Assembly: GCF_000808535.1 (NCBI RefSeq)
Contig: NZ_JWLV01000048.1
Coordinates: 1-64,000 of the forward strand
Reading direction: 5' to 3'
Length of the DNA: 64,000 nucleotides
Origin: Vibrio sinaloensis
GTDB lineage: Bacteria; Pseudomonadota; Gammaproteobacteria; Enterobacterales; Vibrionaceae
Shown: positions 25,137 through 33,901 of the stretch, piece after piece
Position numbering within the stretch: the first letter of the stretch is position 1
How the letters are laid out: each line of letters starts with the position of its first letter
The notes under the pieces: model-generated
Database searches by the model: none
The model's input: only the letters and a program-made list of their open reading frames with translations
What the model was told of the DNA's origin: nothing
Made by a program: the position numbers and the translations under genes

Positions 25137-26660
25137 ATGCTAGATAGTTTAAAAACAGGCTTATCTAAGCTTTCCTTGATAGGGAAGGCATTGATGCTGC
25201 CTATATCCATCTTACCAGCAGCAGGTCTACTGCTCGCCTTTGGCGCTAAGCTCGATATCCCGCTTATGATGCGTGCTGGGGGCGTTATATTTGATAACTT
25301 AGCCTTGCTGTTTGCCGTCGGGGCTGCCGTTGGTTTGACTAAGGAATCTGGGATCGCCGCCTTAGCTGCGATTGTTGCGATGGTTGTCATGAATGCAACC
25401 ATGGGGGTCGCGTTAGGTATTACGCCTGAGATGGCGATAGGCGGTGGTCGTTATGCGATGGTGATGGGCATTCCGTCATTGCAAACGGGTGTCTTTGGTG
25501 GACTCATCGCTGGTATTCTCGCTGCCGTTATGTACCAACGTTTTTATGATACTAAGCTGCCTGACTTCCTTGGCTTCTTTGCCGGTAAACGTTTTGTCCC
25601 TATTGTTACTGCATTTTCTGCGTTTCTCATCGGGTTAGTATTGCCTTATATTTGGTCATATATTCAGTCAGGGATTGATGCGCTGTCGCACATGGCGAAT
25701 GGCGGCAACATGTATGTCTCAACGTTCATCTACGGATTTATGGAACGTGCTTTAATTCCAGTTGGTCTCCATCATATCTTTTATAGCCCTTATTGGTTCT
25801 CTTTTGGTGAGTACACCACCGCCGCTGGAACTATTGTAAACGGCGATCATACGATTTGGTTTAAAATGCTCGAAGATGGCGTCAAAACATTCTCAACCAG
25901 CGAATACCAAGAAGCAGGTAAATTCCTATCGGGCAACTTTGCAATTTACATGTTCGCTTTCCCTGCGGCGTGTTTAGCGATGTATCACGAAGCGAATGAC
26001 AAAAACAAAAAAATAGCAGCGGGTATTTTGGGTTCAGCTGCACTTACCTCTTTTGTTACCGGTATTACAGAGCCAGTGGAATTCGCGTTTATCTTTGTCG
26101 CGCCTGTACTTTATGTGTTCTCTGCAATTATGGCTGGGGTGTCTTATGCGGTGACGTATGCGCTGGATGTTCACATAGGTAAAACCTTCTCTGCAGGTAT
26201 CATTGATTTTGTTTCATTTGGGGTTCTTCCAGCGATGGATGGCTTTAAAACAAACTGGTTCAATGTGATTCTTTGGGGCTCAGCGATGGCTGCGATTTAC
26301 TACACGGTTTTCCGCTTTGCAATTCGACAACTCAACTTGAAAACGGTTGGGCGTGAGGATACGCAAAGTAAGGCTATCACCTTAGAAAATGAAGAGCTAG
26401 CGAGTGAAATTACAACCTTGATTGGTGGTGCGGCGAACATTACTTCGATAGGGGCATGTATTACCAGGTTGCGCCTACAGATTAAAGATCAGTCACTTGT
26501 GAATGAGGAGGGAATCAAAGACCTCGGCGCGATGGGAGTCATAAAAGTAGGCTCAAGTGGCTTGCAAATCATTCTAGGAGCGAGAGCTCAATTTGTGGCT
26601 GAAATTATGAGTGATAGCCTCAGCGATACTTCGGCTTCACTGTCAGTAAGCCCTAGCTAA
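25137..26660 (+). CDS. PTS sugar transporter subunit IIBC, glucose/maltose/N-acetylglucosamine superfamily
   Basis: Inner-membrane phosphotransferase permease of 507 residues. The IIC domain has LGFFAGKRFVPI, the glucose-family motif ALIPVGLHHIF, and LTSFVTGITEPVEF. After a linker (LKTVGRED) comes a C-terminal IIB domain with phosphorylatable Cys in SIGACITRLRLQI. No IIA domain, so it must borrow one (e.g. Crr). It resembles PtsG, NagE and MalX about equally, so the substrate is left open. ATG 25137 has AAAGGA upstream. Codon use is less biased than in the glycolytic neighbours. Confidence 0.85.
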   Translation: MLDSLKTGLSKLSLIGKALMLPISILPAAGLLLAFGAKLDIPLMMRAGGVIFDNLALLFAVGAAVGLTKESGIAALAAIVAMVVMNATMGVALGITPEMAIGGGRYAMVMGIPSLQTGVFGGLIAGILAAVMYQRFYDTKLPDFLGFFAGKRFVPIVTAFSAFLIGLVLPYIWSYIQSGIDALSHMANGGNMYVSTFIYGFMERALIPVGLHHIFYSPYWFSFGEYTTAAGTIVNGDHTIWFKMLEDGVKTFSTSEYQEAGKFLSGNFAIYMFAFPAACLAMYHEANDKNKKIAAGILGSAALTSFVTGITEPVEFAFIFVAPVLYVFSAIMAGVSYAVTYALDVHIGKTFSAGIIDFVSFGVLPAMDGFKTNWFNVILWGSAMAAIYYTVFRFAIRQLNLKTVGREDTQSKAITLENEELASEITTLIGGAANITSIGACITRLRLQIKDQSLVNEEGIKDLGAMGVIKVGSSGLQIILGARAQFVAEIMSDSLSDTSASLSVSPS

Positions 26661-26689
26661 TCATCTACAACTAACGATCTTCAACAATT

Positions 26690-26717
26690 ACGCTATCAAT
26701 CGAGAGGTTGGTAGCGT
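26690..26717. other. Hairpin after the PTS gene
   Basis: ACGCTATCAA pairs with TTGGTAGCGT (one G-T pair) around an 8-base loop. No clean T-run follows, so it may be a weak terminator or an mRNA-stabilising stem between the PTS gene and epd. Confidence 0.5.
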
Positions 26718-26829
26718 TGCCTTGCATTTAATTTTCAAACTTATTGATCGCTTTAGCATTCTACTAATGCGCTTCGAGTGGCTATCGGTTACTATTTGTG
26801 ACACGAAAATCATGTAAGGCGATGGAATC

Positions 26830-27855
26830 ATGCTAAGAGTTGCGATCAATGGATTTGGACGTATCGGTCGTAATGTACTGCGGGCAGTATATGAAAGTGG
26901 CAAAAGCCAGCAGATTAAAGTCGTTGCAGTGAATGAGCTTGCTCAGCCAGATGCCATGGCGCACCTACTGCAATACGATACGAGCCACGGTCGATTCGGC
27001 AAGAAGGTGACCAACGATCAAGAGCATATCTATATTCATCATGACAGCGGAGAATTTGATTCTGTCCGCATTCTACATCTCAGTGTTATTGAGCTGCTGC
27101 CGTGGCGCGATCTAGAGGTCGATCTGGTCCTAGATTGCACTGGTGTTTTTGGCTCTCAAGCGGATGGCCAAGAGCACATCAAAGCGGGCGCAAAGAAAGT
27201 CCTATTTTCACACCCTGGGGCCAACGATCTCGACAATACCATTATCTATGGCGTGAACCACGATACGCTAAAAGCCGAACACAAAGTTGTCTCCAACGGT
27301 TCGTGTACCACCAACTGTATTGTCCCTATCATTAAAGCCCTTGATGACGCTTTTGAAATTGAGTCTGGCACCATTACTACGATTCACTCATCGATGAACG
27401 ACCAACAAGTCATTGATGCGTACCACTCCGATTTGCGTCGAACACGTGCCGCCAGCCAGTCGATCATTCCTGTAGACACTAAGTTGCATAAAGGTATTGA
27501 AAGAATCTTCCCGAAATTTTCTAACAAATTTGAAGCGATTTCCGTGCGAGTACCAACGGTAAACGTCACGGCGATGGATTTAAGTGTCACAATTAATACA
27601 AATGTGAAAGTTAATGACGTAAATCAAACCATTGTTAACGCATCTCAGTGTACATTACAGGGCATTGTTGACTATACTGAAGCGCCGCTCGTTTCTATCG
27701 ACTTTAATCATGATCCCCATAGCGCGATTGTCGATGGTACACAGACTCGAGTGAGCAATGGGCATTTAGTGAAAATGCTTGTTTGGTGTGATAACGAATG
27801 GGGCTTTGCGAACCGCATGCTGGATACTGCGCTCGCAATGCAAGCTGCAAAGTAA
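26830..27855 (+). CDS. epd: Erythrose-4-phosphate dehydrogenase
   Basis: GAPDH-fold NAD-dependent enzyme that oxidises erythrose-4-phosphate to 4-phosphoerythronate for PLP synthesis (pdxA, in the same pathway, is at 57219-58211). N-terminal INGFGRIGRNVLRA, catalytic Cys in SNGSCTTNCIVP, and C-terminal WCDNEWGFANRMLD are present. The epd-pgk-fbaA order is conserved in gammaproteobacteria and favours Epd over a glycolytic GAPDH. Length 341. The 151-base gap to pgk may hold an extra promoter. Confidence 0.93.
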   Translation: MLRVAINGFGRIGRNVLRAVYESGKSQQIKVVAVNELAQPDAMAHLLQYDTSHGRFGKKVTNDQEHIYIHHDSGEFDSVRILHLSVIELLPWRDLEVDLVLDCTGVFGSQADGQEHIKAGAKKVLFSHPGANDLDNTIIYGVNHDTLKAEHKVVSNGSCTTNCIVPIIKALDDAFEIESGTITTIHSSMNDQQVIDAYHSDLRRTRAASQSIIPVDTKLHKGIERIFPKFSNKFEAISVRVPTVNVTAMDLSVTINTNVKVNDVNQTIVNASQCTLQGIVDYTEAPLVSIDFNHDPHSAIVDGTQTRVSNGHLVKMLVWCDNEWGFANRMLDTALAMQAAK

Positions 27856-28006
27856 GCCGTAGTGCAGCGAGGAGAATTATTTATTTTCACCCTTGAAATA
27901 AATAAATGATGGCTCCATATCTGAACCAGTTTAAAGAATTAATAGGCTTGGCAGGGTTGCCGGGCTACTGAAAACTTTACTTATTGAATATTTGAGAGGA
28001 CACATC

Positions 28007-29167
28007 ATGTCTGTAATCAAGATGACTGACCTGGATCTAGCAGGTAAACGTGTATTTATCCGTGCGGACCTAAACGTACCTGTAAAAGAAGGCAAAGTGA
28101 CTTCTGATGCACGTATCCTAGCATCTCTACCAACGATCAAGCACTGTCTAGAAGCTGGCGCTAAAGTTATGGTTACTTCTCACCTAGGTCGTCCAACTGA
28201 AGGTGAATACGCAGAAGAGTTCTCTCTACAACCTGTTGTTAACTACCTAAACGACGCACTAGATTGCGAAGTTAAACTAGCTAAAGATTACCTAGATGGC
28301 CTAGAGCTAAACACAGGTGAGCTAGTTGTTCTTGAAAACGTTCGCTTTAACAAAGGCGAGAAGAAGAACGAAGAAGAGCTATCTAAGAAATACGCTGCAC
28401 TTTGTGACATCTTCGTAATGGATGCATTTGGTACGGCTCACCGTGCTCAAGCGTCTACTCACGGTGTTGGTATGAACGCGCCTGTTGCGTGTGCTGGTCC
28501 TCTTCTTGCTGCTGAACTAGAAGCACTAGGTAAAGCAATGGACAACCCAGAGCGTCCACTTGTTGCTATCGTTGGTGGTTCTAAAGTTTCTACTAAGCTA
28601 ACCGTTCTAGAGTCTCTATCTAAAGTCGCTGACCAGCTAGTCGTTGGTGGTGGTATCGCGAACACATTTATCGCTGCAGCAGGCCACAACGTAGGTAAGT
28701 CTCTATACGAAGCTGACCTAGTTGAAACCGCTCAAAAACTAATGAAAGAGTGTTCTATCCCAGTTGCGACTGACGTTGCATGTGCGAAAGCATTCGACGA
28801 GAACGCTGAAGCTGAAATCAAGAACGTTGCTGACGTCGCTGACGACGACATGATCTTCGACCTAGGTCCAGACTCAACGGCAGCTCTAGCTGAAATCATC
28901 GCTAACGCTAAGACAATCCTATGGAACGGTCCTGTAGGCGTATTCGAATTCAAGAACTTCGAAGCGGGTACCAAAGGTATCTCTGAAGCGATCGCTAAGT
29001 CAGCAGGTTTCTCTGTAGCAGGTGGTGGTGACACGCTAGCGGCTATCGACCAATTCGGTATCAAAGCTGACGTTTCTTACATCTCTACTGGTGGTGGTGC
29101 ATTCCTTGAATTCGTTGAAGGTAAAGTACTTCCAGCAGTTGCAATGCTTGAAGAGCGCGCTAAGTAA
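28007..29167 (+). CDS. pgk: Phosphoglycerate kinase
   Basis: Glycolytic enzyme making ATP from 1,3-bisphosphoglycerate. Signature RVFIRADLNVPV near the N-terminus, TSHLGRPTEG, and the C-terminal nucleotide loop (SVAGGGDTLAAID, TGGGAFLEFVEGK). Start ATG 28007 with GAGAGGA upstream gives 386 residues; an in-frame ATG at 27992 is rejected. Leucine is encoded almost always by CTA or CTT, a sign of very high expression. A terminator follows, so only part of the transcription would reach fbaA. Confidence 0.98.
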   Translation: MSVIKMTDLDLAGKRVFIRADLNVPVKEGKVTSDARILASLPTIKHCLEAGAKVMVTSHLGRPTEGEYAEEFSLQPVVNYLNDALDCEVKLAKDYLDGLELNTGELVVLENVRFNKGEKKNEEELSKKYAALCDIFVMDAFGTAHRAQASTHGVGMNAPVACAGPLLAAELEALGKAMDNPERPLVAIVGGSKVSTKLTVLESLSKVADQLVVGGGIANTFIAAAGHNVGKSLYEADLVETAQKLMKECSIPVATDVACAKAFDENAEAEIKNVADVADDDMIFDLGPDSTAALAEIIANAKTILWNGPVGVFEFKNFEAGTKGISEAIAKSAGFSVAGGGDTLAAIDQFGIKADVSYISTGGGAFLEFVEGKVLPAVAMLEERAK

Positions 29168-29173
29168 TTAAGT

Positions 29174-29205
29174 GAAAGCGGGAGAGTGATTCTCCCGCTT
29201 TCTTG
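29174..29205 (+). terminator. Terminator/attenuator between pgk and fbaA
   Basis: GAAAGCGGGAGA/TCTCCCGCTTTC stem followed by TTG and T-rich sequence. Confidence 0.85.
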
Positions 29206-29227
29206 TTTGCTGCACATCACAGTTTTT

Positions 29228-29262
29228 TGCTAGAATAGCGCGAGTTGTGAGCAAACGTTTGC
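29228..29262 (+). promoter_or_regulatory. fbaA promoter with a PurR-like operator
   Basis: Extended -10 TGCTAGAAT (29228-29236), followed at about +8 by the perfect 12-bp palindrome GCAAACGTTTGC (29251-29262), identical to the PurR operator core. Placement overlapping the start of the transcript suggests repression. The regulator is inferred from the motif only; another LacI-family protein could bind it. Confidence 0.55.
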
Positions 29263-29320
29263 AAGAATTTAAACTTAACAAGTTTTATTTTTAAAACGAC
29301 AGATAAATAGGATTAAATCC

Positions 29321-30397
29321 ATGTCTAAGATCTTCGATTTCGTAAAACCAGGTGTTATCTCTGGCGACGACGTACAGAAAGTTTTTGAAGTTGCTAAAGA
29401 AAACAACTTCGCTCTACCAGCAGTTAACGTTGTAGGTACTGACTCTGTAAACGCAGTACTAGAAGCAGCAGCTAAAGTTAAAGCTCCAGTTGTTGTTCAG
29501 TTCTCTAACGGCGGTGCAGCTTTCTTCGCTGGTAAAGGCGTTAAACTTGAAGGTCAAGGTGCTCAAATCCTTGGTGCTGTAGCGGGTGCTAAATACGTTC
29601 ACGCTGTAGCTGAAGCTTACGGTGTGCCAGTAATCCTACACACTGACCACGCAGCTAAGAAACTTCTTCCATGGATCGACGGTCTACTAGACGCTGGTGA
29701 AGAGTTCTTCGCTCAAACTGGTAAGCCTCTATTCTCTTCTCACATGCTAGACCTTTCTGAAGAGTCTCTAGAAGAGAACATCGAAACATGTGCTAAGTAC
29801 CTAGAGCGCATGGCTAAGATGAACATGACAATCGAGATCGAACTTGGTTGTACTGGTGGTGAAGAAGACGGCGTAGATAACTCTCACATGGACGCATCTG
29901 AGCTTTACACTTCTCCTGAAGACGTTGCTTACGCATACGAGAAACTAAGCGCTGTTTCACACCGCTTCACTATCGCAGCATCTTTCGGTAACGTACACGG
30001 CGTTTACAAGCCAGGTAACGTTGTTCTAACTCCAACTATCCTACGTGATTCTCAAGCATACTGTGCAGAGAAGTTCGGTATCGCACCAAACGCTCTAAAC
30101 TTCGTATTCCACGGTGGTTCTGGTTCTACTCAAGAAGAGATCCAAGAGTCTATCGGTTACGGTGTTATCAAGATGAACATCGATACTGATACACAGTGGG
30201 CAACTTGGGATGGTATCCGTAAGTACGAAGCGGAAAACCACGATTACCTACAAGGTCAAATCGGTAACCCAACTGGCGAAGACGCACCAAACAAGAAGTA
30301 CTACGACCCACGCGTATGGCTACGTGCTGGTCAAGCTTCAATGGTTGCTCGTCTAGAGCAAGCTTTTGCTGACCTAAACGCAGTAGACGTACTATAA
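29321..30397 (+). CDS. fbaA: Class II fructose-bisphosphate aldolase
   Basis: Zinc-dependent aldolase of glycolysis and gluconeogenesis. Class II features: zinc-binding HTDHAAKK, IEIELGCTGGEEDGVDNS, and FVFHGGSGSTQEEI with the third zinc ligand region. Length 358 matches the E. coli enzyme. Very strong codon bias. Its own promoter and operator-like palindrome lie between the pgk terminator and the ATG. Confidence 0.98.
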   Translation: MSKIFDFVKPGVISGDDVQKVFEVAKENNFALPAVNVVGTDSVNAVLEAAAKVKAPVVVQFSNGGAAFFAGKGVKLEGQGAQILGAVAGAKYVHAVAEAYGVPVILHTDHAAKKLLPWIDGLLDAGEEFFAQTGKPLFSSHMLDLSEESLEENIETCAKYLERMAKMNMTIEIELGCTGGEEDGVDNSHMDASELYTSPEDVAYAYEKLSAVSHRFTIAASFGNVHGVYKPGNVVLTPTILRDSQAYCAEKFGIAPNALNFVFHGGSGSTQEEIQESIGYGVIKMNIDTDTQWATWDGIRKYEAENHDYLQGQIGNPTGEDAPNKKYYDPRVWLRAGQASMVARLEQAFADLNAVDVL

Positions 30398-30725
30398 GTT
30401 AGTCGCTATTACGAATGATAAAAACCCGCTCATTGAGCGGGTTTTTTTATATCTGATACTTGGCTCGTTTATCTGAGTGAGTGATGTGAAAAATCTGGCT
30501 AAATGTAAATGCTTTGCGTAATCTGTAACAAGCCGATTTCAACATGTTTTGATAAACGTCTGTTTTTATTCTCTTTGCAAAAACTTGACTTTGAGAATGG
30601 TCAAAAATGAGATATTGTGCCAAAAAAATGGCATTGCTTGACCGGATGGATAAGCAAGCCGTGGTTAATTACTAATATAAAGCAGTTTGATTCATAGAAT
30701 TATTACATTTTGAGAGGATACAAAT
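30398..30725 (+). other. Intergenic region fbaA-mscS
   Basis: 328 bases without a gene: the fbaA terminator (30422-30448), then AT-rich sequence. Two small hairpins lie in the likely mscS leader, TGCCA/TGGCA near 30618-30634 and TTGCTT/AAGCAA near 30634-30657. Promoter-like hexamers occur, but I cannot assign one with confidence. Confidence 0.5.
30422..30448 (+). terminator. Intrinsic terminator of fbaA
   Basis: AAACCCGCTCA/TGAGCGGGTTT stem followed by a long T-run. Confidence 0.95.
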
Positions 30726-31592
30726 ATGGCAGGCGAATCAGCGGGAATTGAAGCTCCCCTAGTTGATGGATTAAGTCACGCAGAAAAATGGTTAACGACG
30801 AACTCTGATCTATTGGTTCAATACGGCGTAAACATCATTTCTGCCGTTCTGATTCTATTTATCGGTAACATGATCGTGAAAGCCGTAGCAAACAGTGTTG
30901 CTAAGGTTTTAGAAAAGAAAAATATGGATAAGGCGGTTGTCGAGTTTATCCATGGTCTTGTACGTTACTTGCTGTTTGTGATTGTTCTAATTGCAGCGCT
31001 GGGCCGCTTAGGTGTTCAAACCGCATCTGTTGTGGCAGTAATCGGTGCCGCCGGTCTTGCTGTTGGTCTTGCTCTTCAAGGCTCACTATCTAACTTTGCG
31101 GCGGGCGTACTTATTGTTGCTTTCCGTCCGTTTAAGTCAGGCGACTACGTTGAAATTGGTGGTGTAGCAGGCAGTGTTGAAGCGATTCAGATTTTCCAAA
31201 CTGTATTGAAAACACCTGATAACAAAATGGTAGTTGTTCCAAATGGCAGCGTCATTGGCAGCCCTATCACGAACTATTCTCGTCACGAAACACGACGTGT
31301 CGATTTAATGATTGGGGTTTCTTACAATTCCGATCTACAGAAGACTAAAGAGCTGCTGACTAAGATTTGTCAGTCAGATGAGCGCGTATTGAAAGAGCCT
31401 GGCGTGCAAGTTGGTGTTCATACTCTTGCGGATTCTTCAGTTAACTTCGTTGTGCGCCCTTGGGTGAAAACGGCGGACTACTGGAATGTTTACTTTGATC
31501 TGATGCAAGCGATCAAAGAAGGCCTAGACAAAGAAGGCATCGAAATTCCGTTCCCGCAAATGGATGTTCACTTGAACAAAGTTGAAGCGTAA
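30726..31592 (+). CDS. mscS: Small-conductance mechanosensitive channel MscS
   Basis: Inner-membrane homoheptameric channel opening on membrane tension to release solutes on osmotic downshock. Three N-terminal helices; the pore helix TM3 GAAGLAVGLALQGSLSNFAAGVLIVAFRPFKSGDYV is diagnostic, followed by the cytoplasmic beta domain with VVVPNGSVIGSPITNYS. Length 288 is close to E. coli MscS (286). Location just after fbaA is conserved in enteric bacteria and Vibrio. Own terminator follows. Confidence 0.96.
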   Translation: MAGESAGIEAPLVDGLSHAEKWLTTNSDLLVQYGVNIISAVLILFIGNMIVKAVANSVAKVLEKKNMDKAVVEFIHGLVRYLLFVIVLIAALGRLGVQTASVVAVIGAAGLAVGLALQGSLSNFAAGVLIVAFRPFKSGDYVEIGGVAGSVEAIQIFQTVLKTPDNKMVVVPNGSVIGSPITNYSRHETRRVDLMIGVSYNSDLQKTKELLTKICQSDERVLKEPGVQVGVHTLADSSVNFVVRPWVKTADYWNVYFDLMQAIKEGLDKEGIEIPFPQMDVHLNKVEA

Positions 31593-31611
31593 TCACCGCT
31601 TAACACGATAC

Positions 31612-31640
31612 AAAGCGAAGCCATTGGCTTCGCTTTTTTT
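31612..31640 (+). terminator. Intrinsic terminator of mscS
   Basis: AAAGCGAAGCC/GGCTTCGCTTT with a 3-base loop, then a T-run. Confidence 0.93.
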
Positions 31641-31648
31641 GTACGTTT

Positions 31649-32131
31649 TTACAGCTCGAAGATTGGGTTGCTCAAGGCTGATAAAACAATCTTGAGATCG
31701 CTAGCAGAAATACCAAATGTGCATTCCGGGTGACCTGGTGTGTAGAGAAGCTGTTCGAATTCATACAGTCGACGGTCAACCACGATTGGGATCTCTGCGG
31801 GCAAACCGAAGGGACAGACGGCACCAGCAACACAACCTGTTGCTTCACTCATTGCCTCATTACTTACAATCGATGGGCGTTTGCCTAGTAATGCTTTGAT
31901 ACCCTTGCTGTCCAACCGACTGTCTTTGTCTGTCAAGAACAGAGCGAAGCCAGCTCCTTTGAGTTGCAAGAACAGGCTTTTGGTGTGTGTCCCTGTCCAT
32001 CCTAGCTCTTTAGCGACTCTCTCGTCTGTGGTGAAATCAAGAATTGGCTCGTGATGCCACTCTTGGTATTCAACGTTTAGCTTTCCCAGCAATGTCTTAT
32101 TAAACAGATAAATTTCTTCGAGTTTATTCAT
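31649..32131 (-). CDS. YbaK/EbsC-type aminoacyl-tRNA deacylase
   Basis: Free-standing editing-domain protein of 160 residues, homologous to YbaK and ProXp proteins that deacylate mischarged tRNA. Visible: KSLFLQLKGAGFALFLTDKDSRLDSKGIKALLG and GAVCPFGLP with the conserved GxxxPFGL motif. The exact misacylated tRNA cannot be told from sequence. Its start overlaps the end of argO by eight bases, so the two are co-transcribed. Confidence 0.85.
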   Translation of the reverse strand: MNKLEEIYLFNKTLLGKLNVEYQEWHHEPILDFTTDERVAKELGWTGTHTKSLFLQLKGAGFALFLTDKDSRLDSKGIKALLGKRPSIVSNEAMSEATGCVAGAVCPFGLPAEIPIVVDRRLYEFEQLLYTPGHPECTFGISASDLKIVLSALSNPIFEL

Positions 32132-32765
32132 GAATTACCCAACCAAACATAGTGAACAGCTCGAGCGCCAACATCAGCGCAATCGCATACATCATAATAG
32201 CAACCGCGATATCAATACCTTGCTTGACTCGAGGTTGTGATAACACTGGGCCTAATTTAGCGGCACCAATAGACAGCGAGTAGAACCAAACGAGTGAAGC
32301 CATCATCGTTCCTAGAGCAAAGGAAATGCGATCTTGGCCTTCAAACTGACCACCAATCGAACCCAGAATGACAACGGTGTCGAGATATAAGTGAGGGTTT
32401 AATACCGTCACGGCGAGTGCACCGAGAATCACGGCACGCTTTCCCCGAAGTGTTTGATTTTCTTTTGTTTCATTGGACTGAGTGCTAAAAGCACTTTTCA
32501 ATGATAGGGAGCCATAAAGGGTTAAAAAAGCGATACCCCCCAGTGTAACTAGCATCAGTAGCGTCTCGTTTTTGGACAACAGTGCGCCGCCACCAAAAAT
32601 ACCCAACGAGATAAAAACGATATCAAGCAAACTGCAAATACTTGCTGTTGTTAAATGATGTTGTCGTTTTATTCCTTGGTTAAGCACGTAGGCATTTTGT
32701 GCGCCTATAGGAATGATCATGCTTGCACCCAGTCCAAACCCTTGCAAAATCAACCAAACATTCAC
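32124..32765 (-). CDS. argO: LysE/ArgO family amino acid exporter
   Basis: Inner-membrane exporter of basic amino acids (arginine in E. coli), 213 residues with about six hydrophobic helices. GASMIIPIGAQNAYVLNQGIKRQ near the N-terminus and TVLNPHLYLDTVVILGSIGGQ in the middle closely match E. coli ArgO. The divergent neighbour is the LysR-type regulator ArgP, which activates argO in E. coli, so arginine/lysine-responsive control is likely. Confidence 0.9.
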   Translation of the reverse strand: MNVWLILQGFGLGASMIIPIGAQNAYVLNQGIKRQHHLTTASICSLLDIVFISLGIFGGGALLSKNETLLMLVTLGGIAFLTLYGSLSLKSAFSTQSNETKENQTLRGKRAVILGALAVTVLNPHLYLDTVVILGSIGGQFEGQDRISFALGTMMASLVWFYSLSIGAAKLGPVLSQPRVKQGIDIAVAIMMYAIALMLALELFTMFGWVIHE

Positions 32766-32907
32766 CGCTATTACTCCATGTTAATTGTGTCTATCACCTA
32801 ATGGGTAAAGTATTCAAACTTGGAAAATTAGTAAAATTAATGATTTTAACTTTACATAAGTAGTGCTAATAATTGTGTTTTGAACAGCTGCTAAGTAAGG
32901 GAATGTT

Positions 32908-33804
32908 TTGCGAGGTTTAGATTACAAATGGATTGAAGCGTTAGAAATGGTGGCCAGTCGTGGCAGTTTTGAGCGCGCGGCGAGCGAGCTATACATCTCT
33001 CAATCAGCGGTTTCGCAGCGTATTAAACAGTTGGAAAAGTTTCTTGCAAAGCCAGTGCTGATTCGTGAGAAGCCGTTGAGATTGACCACAACGGGTAAGA
33101 AACTGCTGGGTTTTTATCATCGTGTTCAAGTGCTTGAACGCGAGCTGTTGCCTGAGTTGACTAACCAAGATAGCGAACGCCCAATTCAAGTCTCCATCGC
33201 GACCAATGCTGACAGCCTAGCGACTTGGCTGCTTCCCGCGTTAACGCCCATCATGAAACAGCGCAAAGTCGAGTTTAACCTGTCCGTGGATCTTGAAGAT
33301 CGCACCTTAGAGAAGGTAAGGAAAGGGGAAGTAACAGGAGCGATAAGTTGGGAAGAAAGCGCGCTCAAAGGGTGCGAAAGCCATTATTTGGGCAAAATGG
33401 ATTACGTTTGTGTCGCCAACCCTGCGTTTGCGCAGCAGTACTTTCGAGAGGGCGTCACCCGAAAGGCTTTAGAATGCGCTCCAGCAGTGTCGTATGATCA
33501 ATACGATCAAATGCATCGCCAGTTTCTTCAACAGCACTTTAATCTTTCTCCAGAAGCAATTGTTCATCACCGTGTAGCCAGCTCTGAAGCTTTTGTGAAT
33601 CTTGCTCTACTCGGGGTTGCCTATTGTTTAATCCCCCGTCTGCAAATCAGCGACGAGTTAGCGCAAGGGCGGTTGGTAGACTTAATGCCAGGGTTCCAGC
33701 TGAGCTTTAAAATTTATTGGCACCACTGGCAGTTAGAGAGCGGGGTTTTACAACAAGTGACCCAAGCTATTCTCGAATACTGCCATGGCAAGCTGCCAAA
33801 ATAG
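32908..33804 (+). CDS. argP: LysR family regulator ArgP (IciA)
   Basis: DNA-binding activator of argO and amino acid genes. N-terminal winged helix: GSFERAASELYISQSAVSQRIKQLEKFLAKPVLIR (about 19-53), nearly the E. coli ArgP helix; then the ligand-binding domain. Length 298. The start is TTG (32908-32910) with AAGGGA upstream, chosen because MRGLDYKWIEALE aligns with the E. coli N-terminus. Divergent from argO across 142 bases of AT-rich sequence. Confidence 0.92.
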   Translation: MRGLDYKWIEALEMVASRGSFERAASELYISQSAVSQRIKQLEKFLAKPVLIREKPLRLTTTGKKLLGFYHRVQVLERELLPELTNQDSERPIQVSIATNADSLATWLLPALTPIMKQRKVEFNLSVDLEDRTLEKVRKGEVTGAISWEESALKGCESHYLGKMDYVCVANPAFAQQYFREGVTRKALECAPAVSYDQYDQMHRQFLQQHFNLSPEAIVHHRVASSEAFVNLALLGVAYCLIPRLQISDELAQGRLVDLMPGFQLSFKIYWHHWQLESGVLQQVTQAILEYCHGKLPK

Positions 33805-33901
33805 TTTGGGTTAAATCTTTGTCAGAACGGAGCTGTTCGCTTGGTCAAACCTTGTTCCTTACCTATGATGTAGTCAGTTAATCCGATAGGGCAATTTTAG
33901 T

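Noticed and set aside
26690..26717. Hairpin after the PTS gene considered as a full terminator
   Set aside because: The stem is good but no T-run follows; kept only as a hairpin of uncertain role.
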